Source: Bdellovibrionaceae bacterium UBA2466
Lineage (GTDB): Bacteria > Bdellovibrionota > FAC87 > UBA2466
Direction of reading: 5' to 3'
DNA: 20,242 bases
Assembly (NCBI GenBank): GCA_002342225.1
Contig: DDPO01000041.1
Span: forward strand, 17,656 to 37,897
The notes under the pieces are model-generated. The model saw only the letters and a program-made list of their open reading frames with translations. It did not search any database and was not told the origin of the DNA. The translations under genes and the position numbers were made by a program. Below are positions 1 through 7,108 of the stretch, piece by piece. Numbering within the stretch: position 1 is the stretch's first letter; each line of letters opens with the position of its first letter.

Positions 1-22
1 CATCTTTGGTAGCTTTGTTAAA

Positions 23-35
23 ATTAGAATCTAAT
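23..35. promoter_or_regulatory. 13-bp palindrome upstream of the lipoprotein gene
   Basis: A perfect palindrome, ATTAGA-A-TCTAAT, lies 39 bp upstream of the lipoprotein start codon. The internal TAGAAT (25-30) also resembles a -10 box, but I see no convincing -35 element at the correct spacing. It could be an operator overlapping a promoter. The assignment rests on symmetry alone. Confidence 0.25.
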
Positions 36-73
36 CGTTGTCCAATGTGGTTTCACAACTAAGGAGATTACTT

Positions 74-289
74 ATGAAGCGAGTTTTCGCTATGTTGATG
101 TTAACAGGTCTGATGGCTGGAGTTGTATCTATGACTGGATGTGCCTACGGTGGTGCAGCTGGAGTAGGTAAAGATTATGTCGTGGTTTTAAGGAATGATA
201 GTTTTCTATTCGGAGCCTTAAGAAAAGCCTATGTTTGCAAAGCGACTACGAGCGGGCTTTCGGGCTGTCGCGATGGAGAAAATCCATAA
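74..289 (+). CDS. Small lipoprotein, function unknown
   Basis: A 71-residue protein with a lipoprotein signal: positively charged MKR, a hydrophobic stretch, and a lipobox ending MTGC, so Cys23 would be lipidated after signal peptidase II cleavage. The mature part is only about 49 residues and contains two further cysteines (Cys55, Cys65) that could form a disulfide. The reading frame is open from an ATG at 38, but the ATG at 74 is preferred because AAGGAG at 61-66 is correctly spaced and the signal peptide then begins with MKR. It is followed by an intrinsic terminator, so it is probably a monocistronic, well-expressed envelope protein. I recognise no family with a known function; the short, cysteine-bearing mature part resembles small lipoproteins of Bdellovibrio-type genomes, which is recollection rather than a search. 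Confidence 0.75.
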   Translation: MKRVFAMLMLTGLMAGVVSMTGCAYGGAAGVGKDYVVVLRNDSFLFGALRKAYVCKATTSGLSGCRDGENP

Positions 290-301
290 TAATTTCAATT
301 C

Positions 302-345
302 CCCTCGTTATCGTGTAGAACACTCACATAACGAGGGATTTTTTT
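302..345 (+). terminator. Rho-independent terminator of the lipoprotein gene
   Basis: A 10-bp perfect stem (302-311 with 328-337), a 16-nt loop and a run of seven T (339-345) form a standard intrinsic terminator 12 bp after the lipoprotein stop codon. The 3' arm also carries GAGGGA, the only plausible Shine-Dalgarno sequence for the next gene, whose ATG begins at 346. Confidence 0.85.
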
Positions 346-813
346 ATGAAAAAAAGTTTGTTTGTGTTCATTTGCCTTCTTTCATTTCCTTCCATAATTC
401 GAGCAGTTGAAACCGAGTTGTCGCAACCAACTCCAGCTTTTCCCCTCAAAACAGCCTTAGATCTTGATCTTGACCTTGGAATATCTCTAAAAAAAGAGGA
501 CTCACTTCTCAATTCCAGACTTCGAGTTGGAAAGTTTTGGATGCAAGACTCAGACGTCCTAAGCGCCGGTTTAGACCTTGGTAAGTTTTCTAGTTTTGGT
601 TTGGGGGGAGGTGCCGAGGGAGAATGGATCAATTTAACTTCGGGGCTTTGGATTCAGGGAAAATTATTAACTACACAAAACGAAATTTTAGTAACTGGAA
701 TCAGCGTTGGATGGAGTCTGCTGGGCTTAGAGGGGCTTATTTCCCCCTTCAATACTCAAAAAGTGTCTGTTTTTGCAAAAGTTAGGCTTCCTATCGGTCT
801 TTTGATTCAATAG
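346..813 (+). CDS. Secreted protein, possibly a small outer-membrane or periplasmic beta protein
   Basis: A 155-residue protein with a clear Sec signal peptide (residues 1-20, MKKSLFVFICLL... ending IIRA). The mature part alternates hydrophobic and polar residues in short glycine-bearing segments (GLDLGKFSSFGLGGGAEGEW, GISVGWSLLGLEG, VSVFAKVRLPIGLLI), the pattern of amphipathic beta strands, so a small outer-membrane barrel or periplasmic beta protein is possible. The C-terminus ends in LIQ and lacks the terminal aromatic residue of classical BAM substrates. The start codon abuts the T-tract of the preceding terminator. The 3' end overlaps the convergent DUF72 gene by 23 bp. I do not recognise a family. 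An antisense frame at 324-632 is a shadow of this gene. Confidence 0.65.
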   Translation: MKKSLFVFICLLSFPSIIRAVETELSQPTPAFPLKTALDLDLDLGISLKKEDSLLNSRLRVGKFWMQDSDVLSAGLDLGKFSSFGLGGGAEGEWINLTSGLWIQGKLLTTQNEILVTGISVGWSLLGLEGLISPFNTQKVSVFAKVRLPIGLLIQ

Positions 814-1702
814 TAGAAAAGATCCCCTCAAGAGTTTTTGGGGCACAGCCTTCAAATCGATTATTAACTAATGTGTAGGCGGGAATGCCTTGGGCTTTTG
901 CATGAAAAATTAGCTCAATCAAAGCCGCTCTAATTTCCGATAGTTCTAAATGAAGTTTGTCATAAGGCAGAAACTGATCAACCGCGTCTTGGTAGATGGT
1001 TCCAGGGTTAAGCAATAATCTCGATACGATAAATGGAAGACGATAGGAGCGAGCTTTTTCAAATTGCTCTTTGAGTTGAGGCATCCTAGACCAGCTGTTA
1101 AAGACATGTCCAATATTGTGTCTTACTAGACAATCGAAGTAGGTGGGATGTAGCCAGTTGGAATTTCTGATTTCGACCGCAAATCTAAATTCTTTATATT
1201 TCGATATCGCTTCAAGAAAACGGTCAAGTCGTTCAACAAAATCTGAACCTCGGTTAAAGGAGTCTTTGTGAAACTGCGAAAACTCGAACATGATAGGTCC
1301 GATTTTCTCTTTGTAAGGAAAAAGGGGCTCTAGAAACTTTTCACGAAAAAGAACAGGGTCTAAAAAAGATGTGTTTATCCGCCCAGCTTCTTTTCCGTAA
1401 CGGGAGAGCCTAGGATATTTGAGAACTGTAATTTTATCGGTAGCTTTTAAAACAAACCGAAAGTGTTCGGGAGTTTGTTCTATGTATTTCGCGAAGCCTT
1501 TCGTGGATGGCCAATTATAGTAGGTGTGGTCGACCCCCACACAAGTATATTGAGTCCCATATTCTTTGAGGCAGTTTTCTTGGAAAGACTTATCGCTAGA
1601 GTACGGCTCTTTATAAATTAACCCTTTCCAACCTTCATACTTCCAACTGCTAGTTCCAAAGTACCATTGATGATTTAAGTATTTACGCAGTAGCTCGTTC
1701 AC
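791..1702 (-). CDS. DUF72 (YecE-like) family protein
   Basis: A 303-residue protein of the DUF72/YecE family, a TIM-barrel-like fold of unknown biochemical role found across bacteria and archaea. The family signature is clear: an N-terminal FGTSSWKYEGWKG segment (residues 15-27), then YNWPSTKGFAKY, FEFSQFH and the FAVEIRNSNWL segment. Length matches the family. The start is GTG at 1702 with a weak Shine-Dalgarno; it lies 5 bp after the stop of the secreted thioredoxin-like gene, so the two are probably cotranscribed. The link to the secreted neighbour has no obvious functional explanation. The C-terminal codons overlap the convergent secreted-protein gene by 23 bp. Confidence 0.88.
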   Translation of the reverse strand: MNELLRKYLNHQWYFGTSSWKYEGWKGLIYKEPYSSDKSFQENCLKEYGTQYTCVGVDHTYYNWPSTKGFAKYIEQTPEHFRFVLKATDKITVLKYPRLSRYGKEAGRINTSFLDPVLFREKFLEPLFPYKEKIGPIMFEFSQFHKDSFNRGSDFVERLDRFLEAISKYKEFRFAVEIRNSNWLHPTYFDCLVRHNIGHVFNSWSRMPQLKEQFEKARSYRLPFIVSRLLLNPGTIYQDAVDQFLPYDKLHLELSEIRAALIELIFHAKAQGIPAYTLVNNRFEGCAPKTLEGIFSTIESKDR

Positions 1703-1707
1703 GAGCT

Positions 1708-2631
1708 CTATTGTGCCACTTTAGGGAGATTTCCGATAGAGGACGCAAAAAATGGGTTAAGGTTATCCGGAGTAACGGGAGGTAGAAGGTCTCCCACTGT
1801 TTTATTAAGGAATCCTCTGTGCTGCTTGAAAAATTTGTCATAGAGGACTGAGAGGGCCTCCCCTTCTTCATAAATGACTGAGCGGCCCTCGACTTGTTCA
1901 AAAGCCAAGAATCGGGGCACTATTTCATGAGAGTATTGAAGAGAGTGTGGAAAAAGCTCTTTGAATACTTTTGAGTCAAAAATAGCTTCCTGAGGATCCT
2001 CGATAACAATAGAGTGCAAAGTCAGATTTGAGCTGGAAAAACGTTTAAAATAACCTTCAAAAATAGCTCGATATTCTTGAGAGCTTGCACACCAACTAGG
2101 TGAGAAAATAAAAAAGTTAAAGTTTCTCTTGTCTGAATCATCCATGAAGGATTTCAAAAAAGCTAATTGAGTCATGTTGGCTTGAACTTCAGTCGATTTG
2201 TTTTGCAAGCTTTGTTGAAGAATCATTTTGTTAGATAAACTTAAATGATCCATTGCGCTCTTATTGATCCCAATCTTGTGACTTATAAGCCTTTGAGAGA
2301 TGCGTACTTTTTGACCAGAATTGACTGGAGTTAATAAAAACAACGATTTCTTTTTCCATGATTCCCGAACAGTGGACCATTCGCTCTCTATTTTTTTCAT
2401 GTCATCTGGGGAGACCACTTTTGAGAGCTGTCCCATGGTGTCGGCAACCATAGGAAATATATCGTCATTTTGTTCTCCGACTTTAAATTGGAGGTTGAAC
2501 GGGAGATAGTAAAAAGAATACATCTCCTTGAGTTTGTTAAACTTGATAGGAGGAACAGTAGGCTCGGCAAACAACGCCCCTGAAAGGATAAAAGTAATCA
2601 AAAAGTAAATGTTAAGGTTAAGAAACTTCAT
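1708..2631 (-). CDS. Secreted thioredoxin-fold protein with a single active-site-like cysteine
   Basis: A 307-residue exported protein with an N-terminal signal peptide (about residues 1-22, ending ALFA). The central part has an extended helical, charged stretch (about 75-165), then a thioredoxin-like segment: FFIFSPSWCASSQEYR (Cys181 in a W-C-A-S-S context, CxxS) and a VPRFLAF segment whose proline (239) fits the cis-proline position of the fold. Only one cysteine of the usual CxxC pair is present, so if the fold call is right it is a monothiol or non-redox member acting in the periplasm. The frame is open to a GTG at 2646, but ATG at 2631 gives a clean signal peptide; neither has a strong Shine-Dalgarno. 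First gene of a two-gene operon with the DUF72 gene. Fold assignment is from motifs; function unknown. Confidence 0.65.
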   Translation of the reverse strand: MKFLNLNIYFLITFILSGALFAEPTVPPIKFNKLKEMYSFYYLPFNLQFKVGEQNDDIFPMVADTMGQLSKVVSPDDMKKIESEWSTVRESWKKKSLFLLTPVNSGQKVRISQRLISHKIGINKSAMDHLSLSNKMILQQSLQNKSTEVQANMTQLAFLKSFMDDSDKRNFNFFIFSPSWCASSQEYRAIFEGYFKRFSSSNLTLHSIVIEDPQEAIFDSKVFKELFPHSLQYSHEIVPRFLAFEQVEGRSVIYEEGEALSVLYDKFFKQHRGFLNKTVGDLLPPVTPDNLNPFFASSIGNLPKVAQ

Positions 2632-2673
2632 ATGTGTCTTGCTCACTGCAAGAATACTGCAACAGGTGTGCCC

Positions 2674-2702
2674 AATATAAATGCCTGATATTACGAATTA
2701 AA
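2674..2702 (-). promoter_or_regulatory. Possible promoter for the thioredoxin-like/DUF72 operon
   Basis: On the minus strand, TTTAAT (2697-2702), a 17-bp spacer and TATATT (2674-2679) are arranged as a sigma70-type promoter in an AT-rich region about 45 bp upstream of the ATG at 2631. The -35 element is poor. Confidence 0.3.
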
Positions 2703-2754
2703 ATTGATTAATTAATCGTGAATTTTGTGAGGTTTTTGGTCGGCTGTTTAAAGT

Positions 2755-2766
2755 TTCGACGTCGAA
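2755..2766. repeat. 12-bp perfect palindrome downstream of recO
   Basis: TTCGACGTCGAA is fully self-complementary and lies 11 bp after the recO stop codon, in the gap before the thioredoxin-like operon. There is no T-tract, so it is not an intrinsic terminator. It could be a protein-binding site; at 12 bp a chance occurrence is possible. Confidence 0.25.
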
Positions 2767-2776
2767 TGCTTGAGCT

Positions 2777-3508
2777 TTATACAGGCAATCTTACTTGAGT
2801 ATGAAAAGATGCGAATTGGGTCATGAGCCGCGCGAGTGAGGGCAACAAGTCTGGAGTGAAATTAATTTCTTCCCATTGTGTGAATTTAATTTGGTCACCT
2901 ATATTCAGAAGATTTCGTTGAATGGGATGTAGTGCAAGACTGTCGGAGAAATCTGCTTTGGGTGAGCAAGCACGGCATAAAATTCCACCGGAGTTAAGGT
3001 CGAAAATACCTTCAATATCATCTTCATTTTCACATTTTGTGCAAACATCGACTCTGGGTTTAAGTCCTAAAATCGAAAGTAGTTTTAATTTAAAAATACA
3101 ATTCAGAAGCTCCAGCTTTTCAGGTTTTGACTCTTTCTCAATAAGCGCAAGGGATTGTCCTAGGAGACTGTAGATGCTAGGCATGGGCGTTGATGTATCA
3201 GCCAATCTTTTTATCCATTGAGCCAGTTTTCCAGCAACGAGAACTTTATCTAAATCTTCTCTTAATCGAGGAAAAGAATTGAGAACTGAGATTTCGTTAA
3301 GATAAGGGCGATCCTTGGGGTCACCTCTTAAAGAAATTTCATTGTGACAAAAAAGATCGAGCCCACCAACATAGCGCCGTTTACTTTTTCGGGCCGATTT
3401 CGCAAGAACCGAAATCATTCCCCAATCTTTAGTGTAAAACTGTACGTAACGATCTGCTTCTCCAAAGTTTTCTATCGAAAGAACAATTCCTTTTGAAGAA
3501 TAGTTCAT
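2777..3508 (-). CDS. recO: DNA repair protein RecO
   Basis: A 243-residue protein matching RecO, which with RecR and RecF helps load RecA onto SSB-coated single-stranded DNA in gap repair. The N-terminal OB-fold region begins with YSSKGIVLSIENFGEADRYV, typical of the family. The middle helical part contains a four-cysteine zinc site (Cys156, Cys159, Cys178, Cys181: CTKC and CRAC), present in many but not all RecO proteins. Length is normal. Its ATG overlaps the stop of the upstream membrane-protein gene in ATGA, which implies translational coupling. Pairing of recO with a lipid or polysaccharide flippase-like protein is probably a matter of operon packing rather than shared function. Confidence 0.93.
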   Translation of the reverse strand: MNYSSKGIVLSIENFGEADRYVQFYTKDWGMISVLAKSARKSKRRYVGGLDLFCHNEISLRGDPKDRPYLNEISVLNSFPRLREDLDKVLVAGKLAQWIKRLADTSTPMPSIYSLLGQSLALIEKESKPEKLELLNCIFKLKLLSILGLKPRVDVCTKCENEDDIEGIFDLNSGGILCRACSPKADFSDSLALHPIQRNLLNIGDQIKFTQWEEINFTPDLLPSLARLMTQFASFHTQVRLPV

Positions 3509-4527
3509 AAGCAGGGTGTGGGGCTTCCTAAATTGGTGATGTTTTCGGTTGAAATAGGGCCAGAAATCTTACGTTTTGATTTTAGGTAAAAAATAGCTCC
3601 TAAGCAGTTAAATAAAATTCCGTAAATTTGCATTAACGTGCATAACGTTCCGCCCAACTCAGGATCAGAAACACCCATCCACTTAAAAAGAGTGAAATAA
3701 GCTAATTGCCCTGTTCCGATACCTCCGGGAAGTAAAGGAATAGCTGAAACAGTGAAAGCAAGAGGCACAATAAAGAAGTATTGTCCGTAGGAAAGCGGAA
3801 TATTGAGCAGTGAACCCAAGTAACAATGTAATAGAATAGCTGCCAAGACCGAAAGGGCCGAAAGACCAACACAAGCTAAAACAGTCAAAGGATGATTCCT
3901 AAAAAGCATCACGGATTGAGTAATCTCTCGAAGGCGTTTTGTTTTACTTAAAGCTGAAATTATTTTTTTTGTAACTGAGAGTTCCCAAATAGGGGGCCAG
4001 AAGAAAAGCAAGCTTACTACCAAACATAATCCAGTGAATAGCCAAACTATCAGCGCAGTTACTTTGAGTTGATGGTTACCAGAAAGCCAATGAGTGAAGA
4101 AAAGAAGAGTAACCGCTGAGTAGCAAACGATTACAGCGAGACCCAGTACTCGATCGATGAGAACGGAAAACACAGCTCTACCTCGCTTTTCAGGTTCTCT
4201 ACCAGCGATATACCAAGCTTTTATTAAGTCTCCGCCTACTGAGCCAGGCATAAAAGTATTAAAGAAGTTCCCAATCATGTAGAGGGAAAGGACGGATGGT
4301 AACCTTTGGGAAAGTTTTTGCATTCTAATAATTAAAAACCACCTTGTGCAGCAACAAAGAGTAGAAAAACTCAAGAAAAGCAATGCTATCAATAAATGGG
4401 AAGGGGAGAAGAGAAGTTGTTTCAACGGTTCAAAATCGATCATTTTCGATTTAAAAACATAGATAACGAGCGAAATTCCAAGAAGGGTTTTCAATAAAAG
4501 TTTTGTTTGAGATTTCCAATTCGCCAT
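3505..4527 (-). CDS. Lysylphosphatidylglycerol synthase transmembrane/flippase-like integral membrane protein (TIGR00374 type)
   Basis: A 340-residue polytopic inner-membrane protein with about eight hydrophobic segments. It carries the hallmarks of the LPG-synthase transmembrane-domain family (the membrane half of MprF and the AglD-type proteins): FFNTFMPGSVGGDLIKAWYI (about residues 87-107) and the LPGGIGTGQ loop near residue 269. It has no C-terminal aminoacyl-transferase domain, so it cannot itself make lysyl-PG; stand-alone members are inferred to move lipids or lipid-linked sugars across the membrane. ATG at 4527 is preceded by AGAGG at 4536-4540 with good spacing. First gene of an operon with recO. 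It is divergent from the UDP-sugar genes, which fits an envelope role, but its substrate cannot be read from the sequence. Confidence 0.85.
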   Translation of the reverse strand: MANWKSQTKLLLKTLLGISLVIYVFKSKMIDFEPLKQLLFSPSHLLIALLFLSFSTLCCCTRWFLIIRMQKLSQRLPSVLSLYMIGNFFNTFMPGSVGGDLIKAWYIAGREPEKRGRAVFSVLIDRVLGLAVIVCYSAVTLLFFTHWLSGNHQLKVTALIVWLFTGLCLVVSLLFFWPPIWELSVTKKIISALSKTKRLREITQSVMLFRNHPLTVLACVGLSALSVLAAILLHCYLGSLLNIPLSYGQYFFIVPLAFTVSAIPLLPGGIGTGQLAYFTLFKWMGVSDPELGGTLCTLMQIYGILFNCLGAIFYLKSKRKISGPISTENITNLGSPTPCL

Positions 4528-4562
4528 AACTTACGCCTCTGCGCGTTAATCACTTGGTTACA

Positions 4563-4592
4563 TTGACTTAAACTTTGTTGGTAGTTTAGAGT
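4563..4592 (+). promoter_or_regulatory. Putative promoter for the UDP-sugar operon
   Basis: TTGACT (4563-4568), an 18-bp spacer and TAGAGT (4587-4592) fit a sigma70-type promoter about 70 bp upstream of ugd. It overlaps the divergent promoter proposed at 4583-4611. Confidence 0.4.
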
Positions 4593-4611
4593 CATAGCTA
4601 TCGGTACTCAA
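4583..4611 (-). promoter_or_regulatory. Putative promoter for the flippase-like/recO operon
   Basis: On the minus strand, TTGAGT (4606-4611), a 17-bp spacer and TAAACT (4583-4588) form a plausible sigma70-type promoter about 55 bp upstream of the membrane-protein ATG at 4527. Confidence 0.4.
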
Positions 4612-4660
4612 TTAAAAAGTCACCCAATAAGACAAACTTTTTTATAGGCCGAAATCGGGG

Positions 4661-5977
4661 ATGGGTATGAGACTCTGTGTTTTAGGAACAGGTTATGTAG
4701 GACTAGTCGCAGGAGCATGTTTTTCGGATTCCGGAAACCATGTTATTTGCGTCGATGTCGATCAAGAAAAAGTTAAGCGGTTAGAGGCTGGGGAGATTCC
4801 CATTTTCGAGCCAGGCCTTGAGGAGTTGGTTGAGAGAAATACACAAGCAAAACGGCTTCAGTTCACAACTGACTCTACTTCAGCGATTTCTAAAGCCGAA
4901 GTTGTGTTCATTGCTGTTGGAACGCCTTCGGGGAAAGACGGGGCTCTCGATCTAAAATATGTTTTAGAAGCTGCTAAGACTGTAAAGGAAAAAGCGACCA
5001 AGGATTTATTGCTCGTTTTGAAAAGTACGGTTCCCGTTGGAACAGCGGCCAAAGTGAGAGAGTTGTTAATCGGAAGTACAGTTAATATTGAAGTGGTTTC
5101 AAACCCTGAGTTTCTAAAAGAGGGAACTGCAGTCAATGATTTTTTAAGGCCAGAGAGAGTTGTTATCGGTTGTCAGAGCTCAAATGCTCGTCGAGTGATG
5201 GGTGATCTCTATGCTCCTTATGTGAGATCGGGAAACCCGATCTATTTCATGGATAATAGCTCGGCAGAGATGGCGAAATACGCTGCCAATGCTTTCTTGG
5301 CGATGAAAATTTCGTTTATTAATGAATTAGCAACTCTTTCAGAGAAAGTTGGGGCTGATATTCAAGAAGTGCGCAAAGCCTTGGTGAGCGACAGTCGAAT
5401 TGGAAATAAATTTTTGTATGCAGGCTGCGGTTATGGGGGGAGTTGTTTCCCAAAAGACGTTCAGGGGCTTATTCATGTGGGAAATCAGTTCGGAATGCCT
5501 TTGCAGATGTTCCGCGCAGTTCACGAGGTCAACGAGAAGCAAAAGCTAGTGATCTTTGAGAAAATTAAAAAACATTTTAAATCAGATCTGAAAGGCAAAA
5601 CCGTTGCAGTCTGGGGAATGTCTTTTAAACCCATGACTGATGATATGAGAGAGGCTCCTGCAGTTTCATTGATCAACGCCCTTTTGGAAGCAAGTTGCAA
5701 AGTCAAAGCTTACGATCCTGTAGCTAAGCATGAGGCTAGTAAGCTATTCGAAGGACGTATCGAGATTTGTTCCGACGCTTATGAAGCTGTGAAGGGAACT
5801 GATGCATTGGCTATCATGACAGAATGGAATGAGTTCAGGTCGCCTGATTTCGAGTTCTTGAAGAAAAACCTAAAGCATCCGGTACTATTCGACGGAAGAA
5901 ATCTTTTTAATCCAGAGAGTATCAAAGCCTATGGACTCCATTATTACTGCATAGGAAGGCCTGACCCGATTGTGTGA
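4661..5977 (+). CDS. ugd: UDP-glucose 6-dehydrogenase
   Basis: A 438-residue cytoplasmic enzyme that oxidises UDP-glucose to UDP-glucuronate using two NAD+. The Rossmann motif VLGTGYVGLVAG is at residues 7-18, the NPEFLKEG segment at 148-155, the conserved Lys206/Asn210 in AKYAANAFLA, and the catalytic cysteine is Cys262 in GGSCFPKD. Family length is normal (about 430-450). ATG at 4661 is given, but the ATG at 4667 (third residue) yields the usual MRxxVxGTGYVGL start and leaves the GGGG at 4657-4660 as a better-spaced Shine-Dalgarno, so the true start may be 6 bp later. Three bases separate it from the next gene, which uses its product. UDP-glucuronate could also feed other glucuronosyl transfers in the envelope. 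Confidence 0.95.
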   Translation: MGMRLCVLGTGYVGLVAGACFSDSGNHVICVDVDQEKVKRLEAGEIPIFEPGLEELVERNTQAKRLQFTTDSTSAISKAEVVFIAVGTPSGKDGALDLKYVLEAAKTVKEKATKDLLLVLKSTVPVGTAAKVRELLIGSTVNIEVVSNPEFLKEGTAVNDFLRPERVVIGCQSSNARRVMGDLYAPYVRSGNPIYFMDNSSAEMAKYAANAFLAMKISFINELATLSEKVGADIQEVRKALVSDSRIGNKFLYAGCGYGGSCFPKDVQGLIHVGNQFGMPLQMFRAVHEVNEKQKLVIFEKIKKHFKSDLKGKTVAVWGMSFKPMTDDMREAPAVSLINALLEASCKVKAYDPVAKHEASKLFEGRIEICSDAYEAVKGTDALAIMTEWNEFRSPDFEFLKKNLKHPVLFDGRNLFNPESIKAYGLHYYCIGRPDPIV

Positions 5978-5980
5978 TCT

Positions 5981-6934
5981 ATGACTAGTGCAAATTTAAC
6001 AAAAGGTCGTTATTTGGTTACGGGAGGTGCTGGATTTGTAGGGTCCCACCTTTGTGAAAAGTTATTGCAGTTAGGTTGCGAAGTTGTTGTCGTTGATAAT
6101 TTTATCACCGGAAGACTTTCAAATGTGAAGCACCTACTCGGAAATCCCAAGTTTTCGTTGATTGAAAAAGACATCATTGAACCTTTAGATTTAGAAGGCG
6201 GGCTTGCGGGCATTTTTCATATGGCGAGCCCAGCCAGTCCCGTGGATTATATGAAGTTTCCGATTGAGACTCTTCGAGTGGGGGCTATTGGAAGTGATCA
6301 TATTTTGAATCTAGCTCTCCAAAAGCAGTGCCCGATCTTGGTGGCTTCGACCTCAGAGGTTTATGGAGATCCTTTAGAGCATCCACAAAAAGAAAGTTAT
6401 TGGGGACATGTCCACACGATTGGTCCCAGGGGTTGTTATGATGAGTCGAAAAGATATTTGGAAGCCATTACGATGGCCTACCATCGAGTTCATGGGCTTC
6501 GAACCCGAATCATCAGGATTTTTAATACTTACGGCCCACGCATGAGAACCGACGATGGTAGGGTGGTTCCCAATTTTTGTATGCAGGCTTTAGCAAATCA
6601 AGACATCACGGTTTACGGCGAGGGGAAGCAAACTCGAAGTTTTTGCTATGTGAGCGATCTTGTCGAAGGTATTTTAAGAGTGATTCAGTGTGAACATTCT
6701 GAGCCTATTAATTTAGGAAACCCAACCGAAACCTCGATACTAGAATTTGCCAATCGGATTATTGCAATGGCCAAAAGCTCGTCGAAGGTTGCTTACCGTC
6801 CTTTACCTCAGGATGATCCAAAAACGAGATGTCCTGATATTTCGAAGGCCAAAAATCTCTTGGGATGGAGCCCAGTGGTTGATCTGGAGACTGGGCTTAA
6901 AAGTACTTTTGACTATTTCAAATCCACTCTTTGA
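5981..6934 (+). CDS. uxs: UDP-glucuronate decarboxylase (UDP-xylose synthase)
   Basis: A 317-residue extended short-chain dehydrogenase that oxidises, decarboxylates and re-reduces UDP-glucuronate to UDP-xylose with tightly bound NAD+. Motifs: GGAGFVGSHL (15-24), DNF after the second strand (40-41 region), and the UXS-specific block STSEVYGDPLEHPQ (123-136) with YWGHVHTIGPRGCYDESKR, giving catalytic Tyr153 and Lys157 and the GPR element that marks decarboxylases rather than epimerases. It lies 3 bp after ugd and takes that enzyme's product, so the pair is a complete UDP-glucose to UDP-xylose route. A xylosyltransferase is not adjacent; the GT4 gene at 15728-16945 is too distant to link. No clear Shine-Dalgarno, consistent with coupling to ugd. 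Confidence 0.92.
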   Translation: MTSANLTKGRYLVTGGAGFVGSHLCEKLLQLGCEVVVVDNFITGRLSNVKHLLGNPKFSLIEKDIIEPLDLEGGLAGIFHMASPASPVDYMKFPIETLRVGAIGSDHILNLALQKQCPILVASTSEVYGDPLEHPQKESYWGHVHTIGPRGCYDESKRYLEAITMAYHRVHGLRTRIIRIFNTYGPRMRTDDGRVVPNFCMQALANQDITVYGEGKQTRSFCYVSDLVEGILRVIQCEHSEPINLGNPTETSILEFANRIIAMAKSSSKVAYRPLPQDDPKTRCPDISKAKNLLGWSPVVDLETGLKSTFDYFKSTL

Positions 6935-7018
6935 CGCAGTGATAAGCTCAAACGTTTCATGATGCGCTATTTAAGAGTAGTGTGTCATCTCAGTATTTTC
7001 CCGACTTTTTGAAAAATC

Positions 7019-7048
7019 TTGGTTCAACTAATTTATTCAAGTTATAAT
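7019..7048 (+). promoter_or_regulatory. Putative promoter of the PilZ gene
   Basis: TTGGTT (7019-7024), an 18-bp spacer and a perfect TATAAT (7043-7048) lie 60 bp upstream of the PilZ ATG. The perfect -10 box makes this one of the better promoter candidates in the window. Confidence 0.5.
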
Positions 7049-7108
7049 TAAGTATCTTCTGATTTAATTAAGCACCCAAATTCAAACTCTAACCCAATTA
7101 GGTTAATC

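Noticed and set aside
324..632. 102-codon open frame on the minus strand
   Set aside because: It is antisense to the secreted-protein gene, runs across the terminator, has a low-complexity composition and no ribosome site.
1683..1901. 72-codon minus-strand frame
   Set aside because: It lies in another frame inside the thioredoxin-like gene and across its junction with the DUF72 gene; no family features.
2922..3173. Plus-strand frame opposite recO
   Set aside because: Antisense shadow of recO; serine-rich translation typical of a complement frame.
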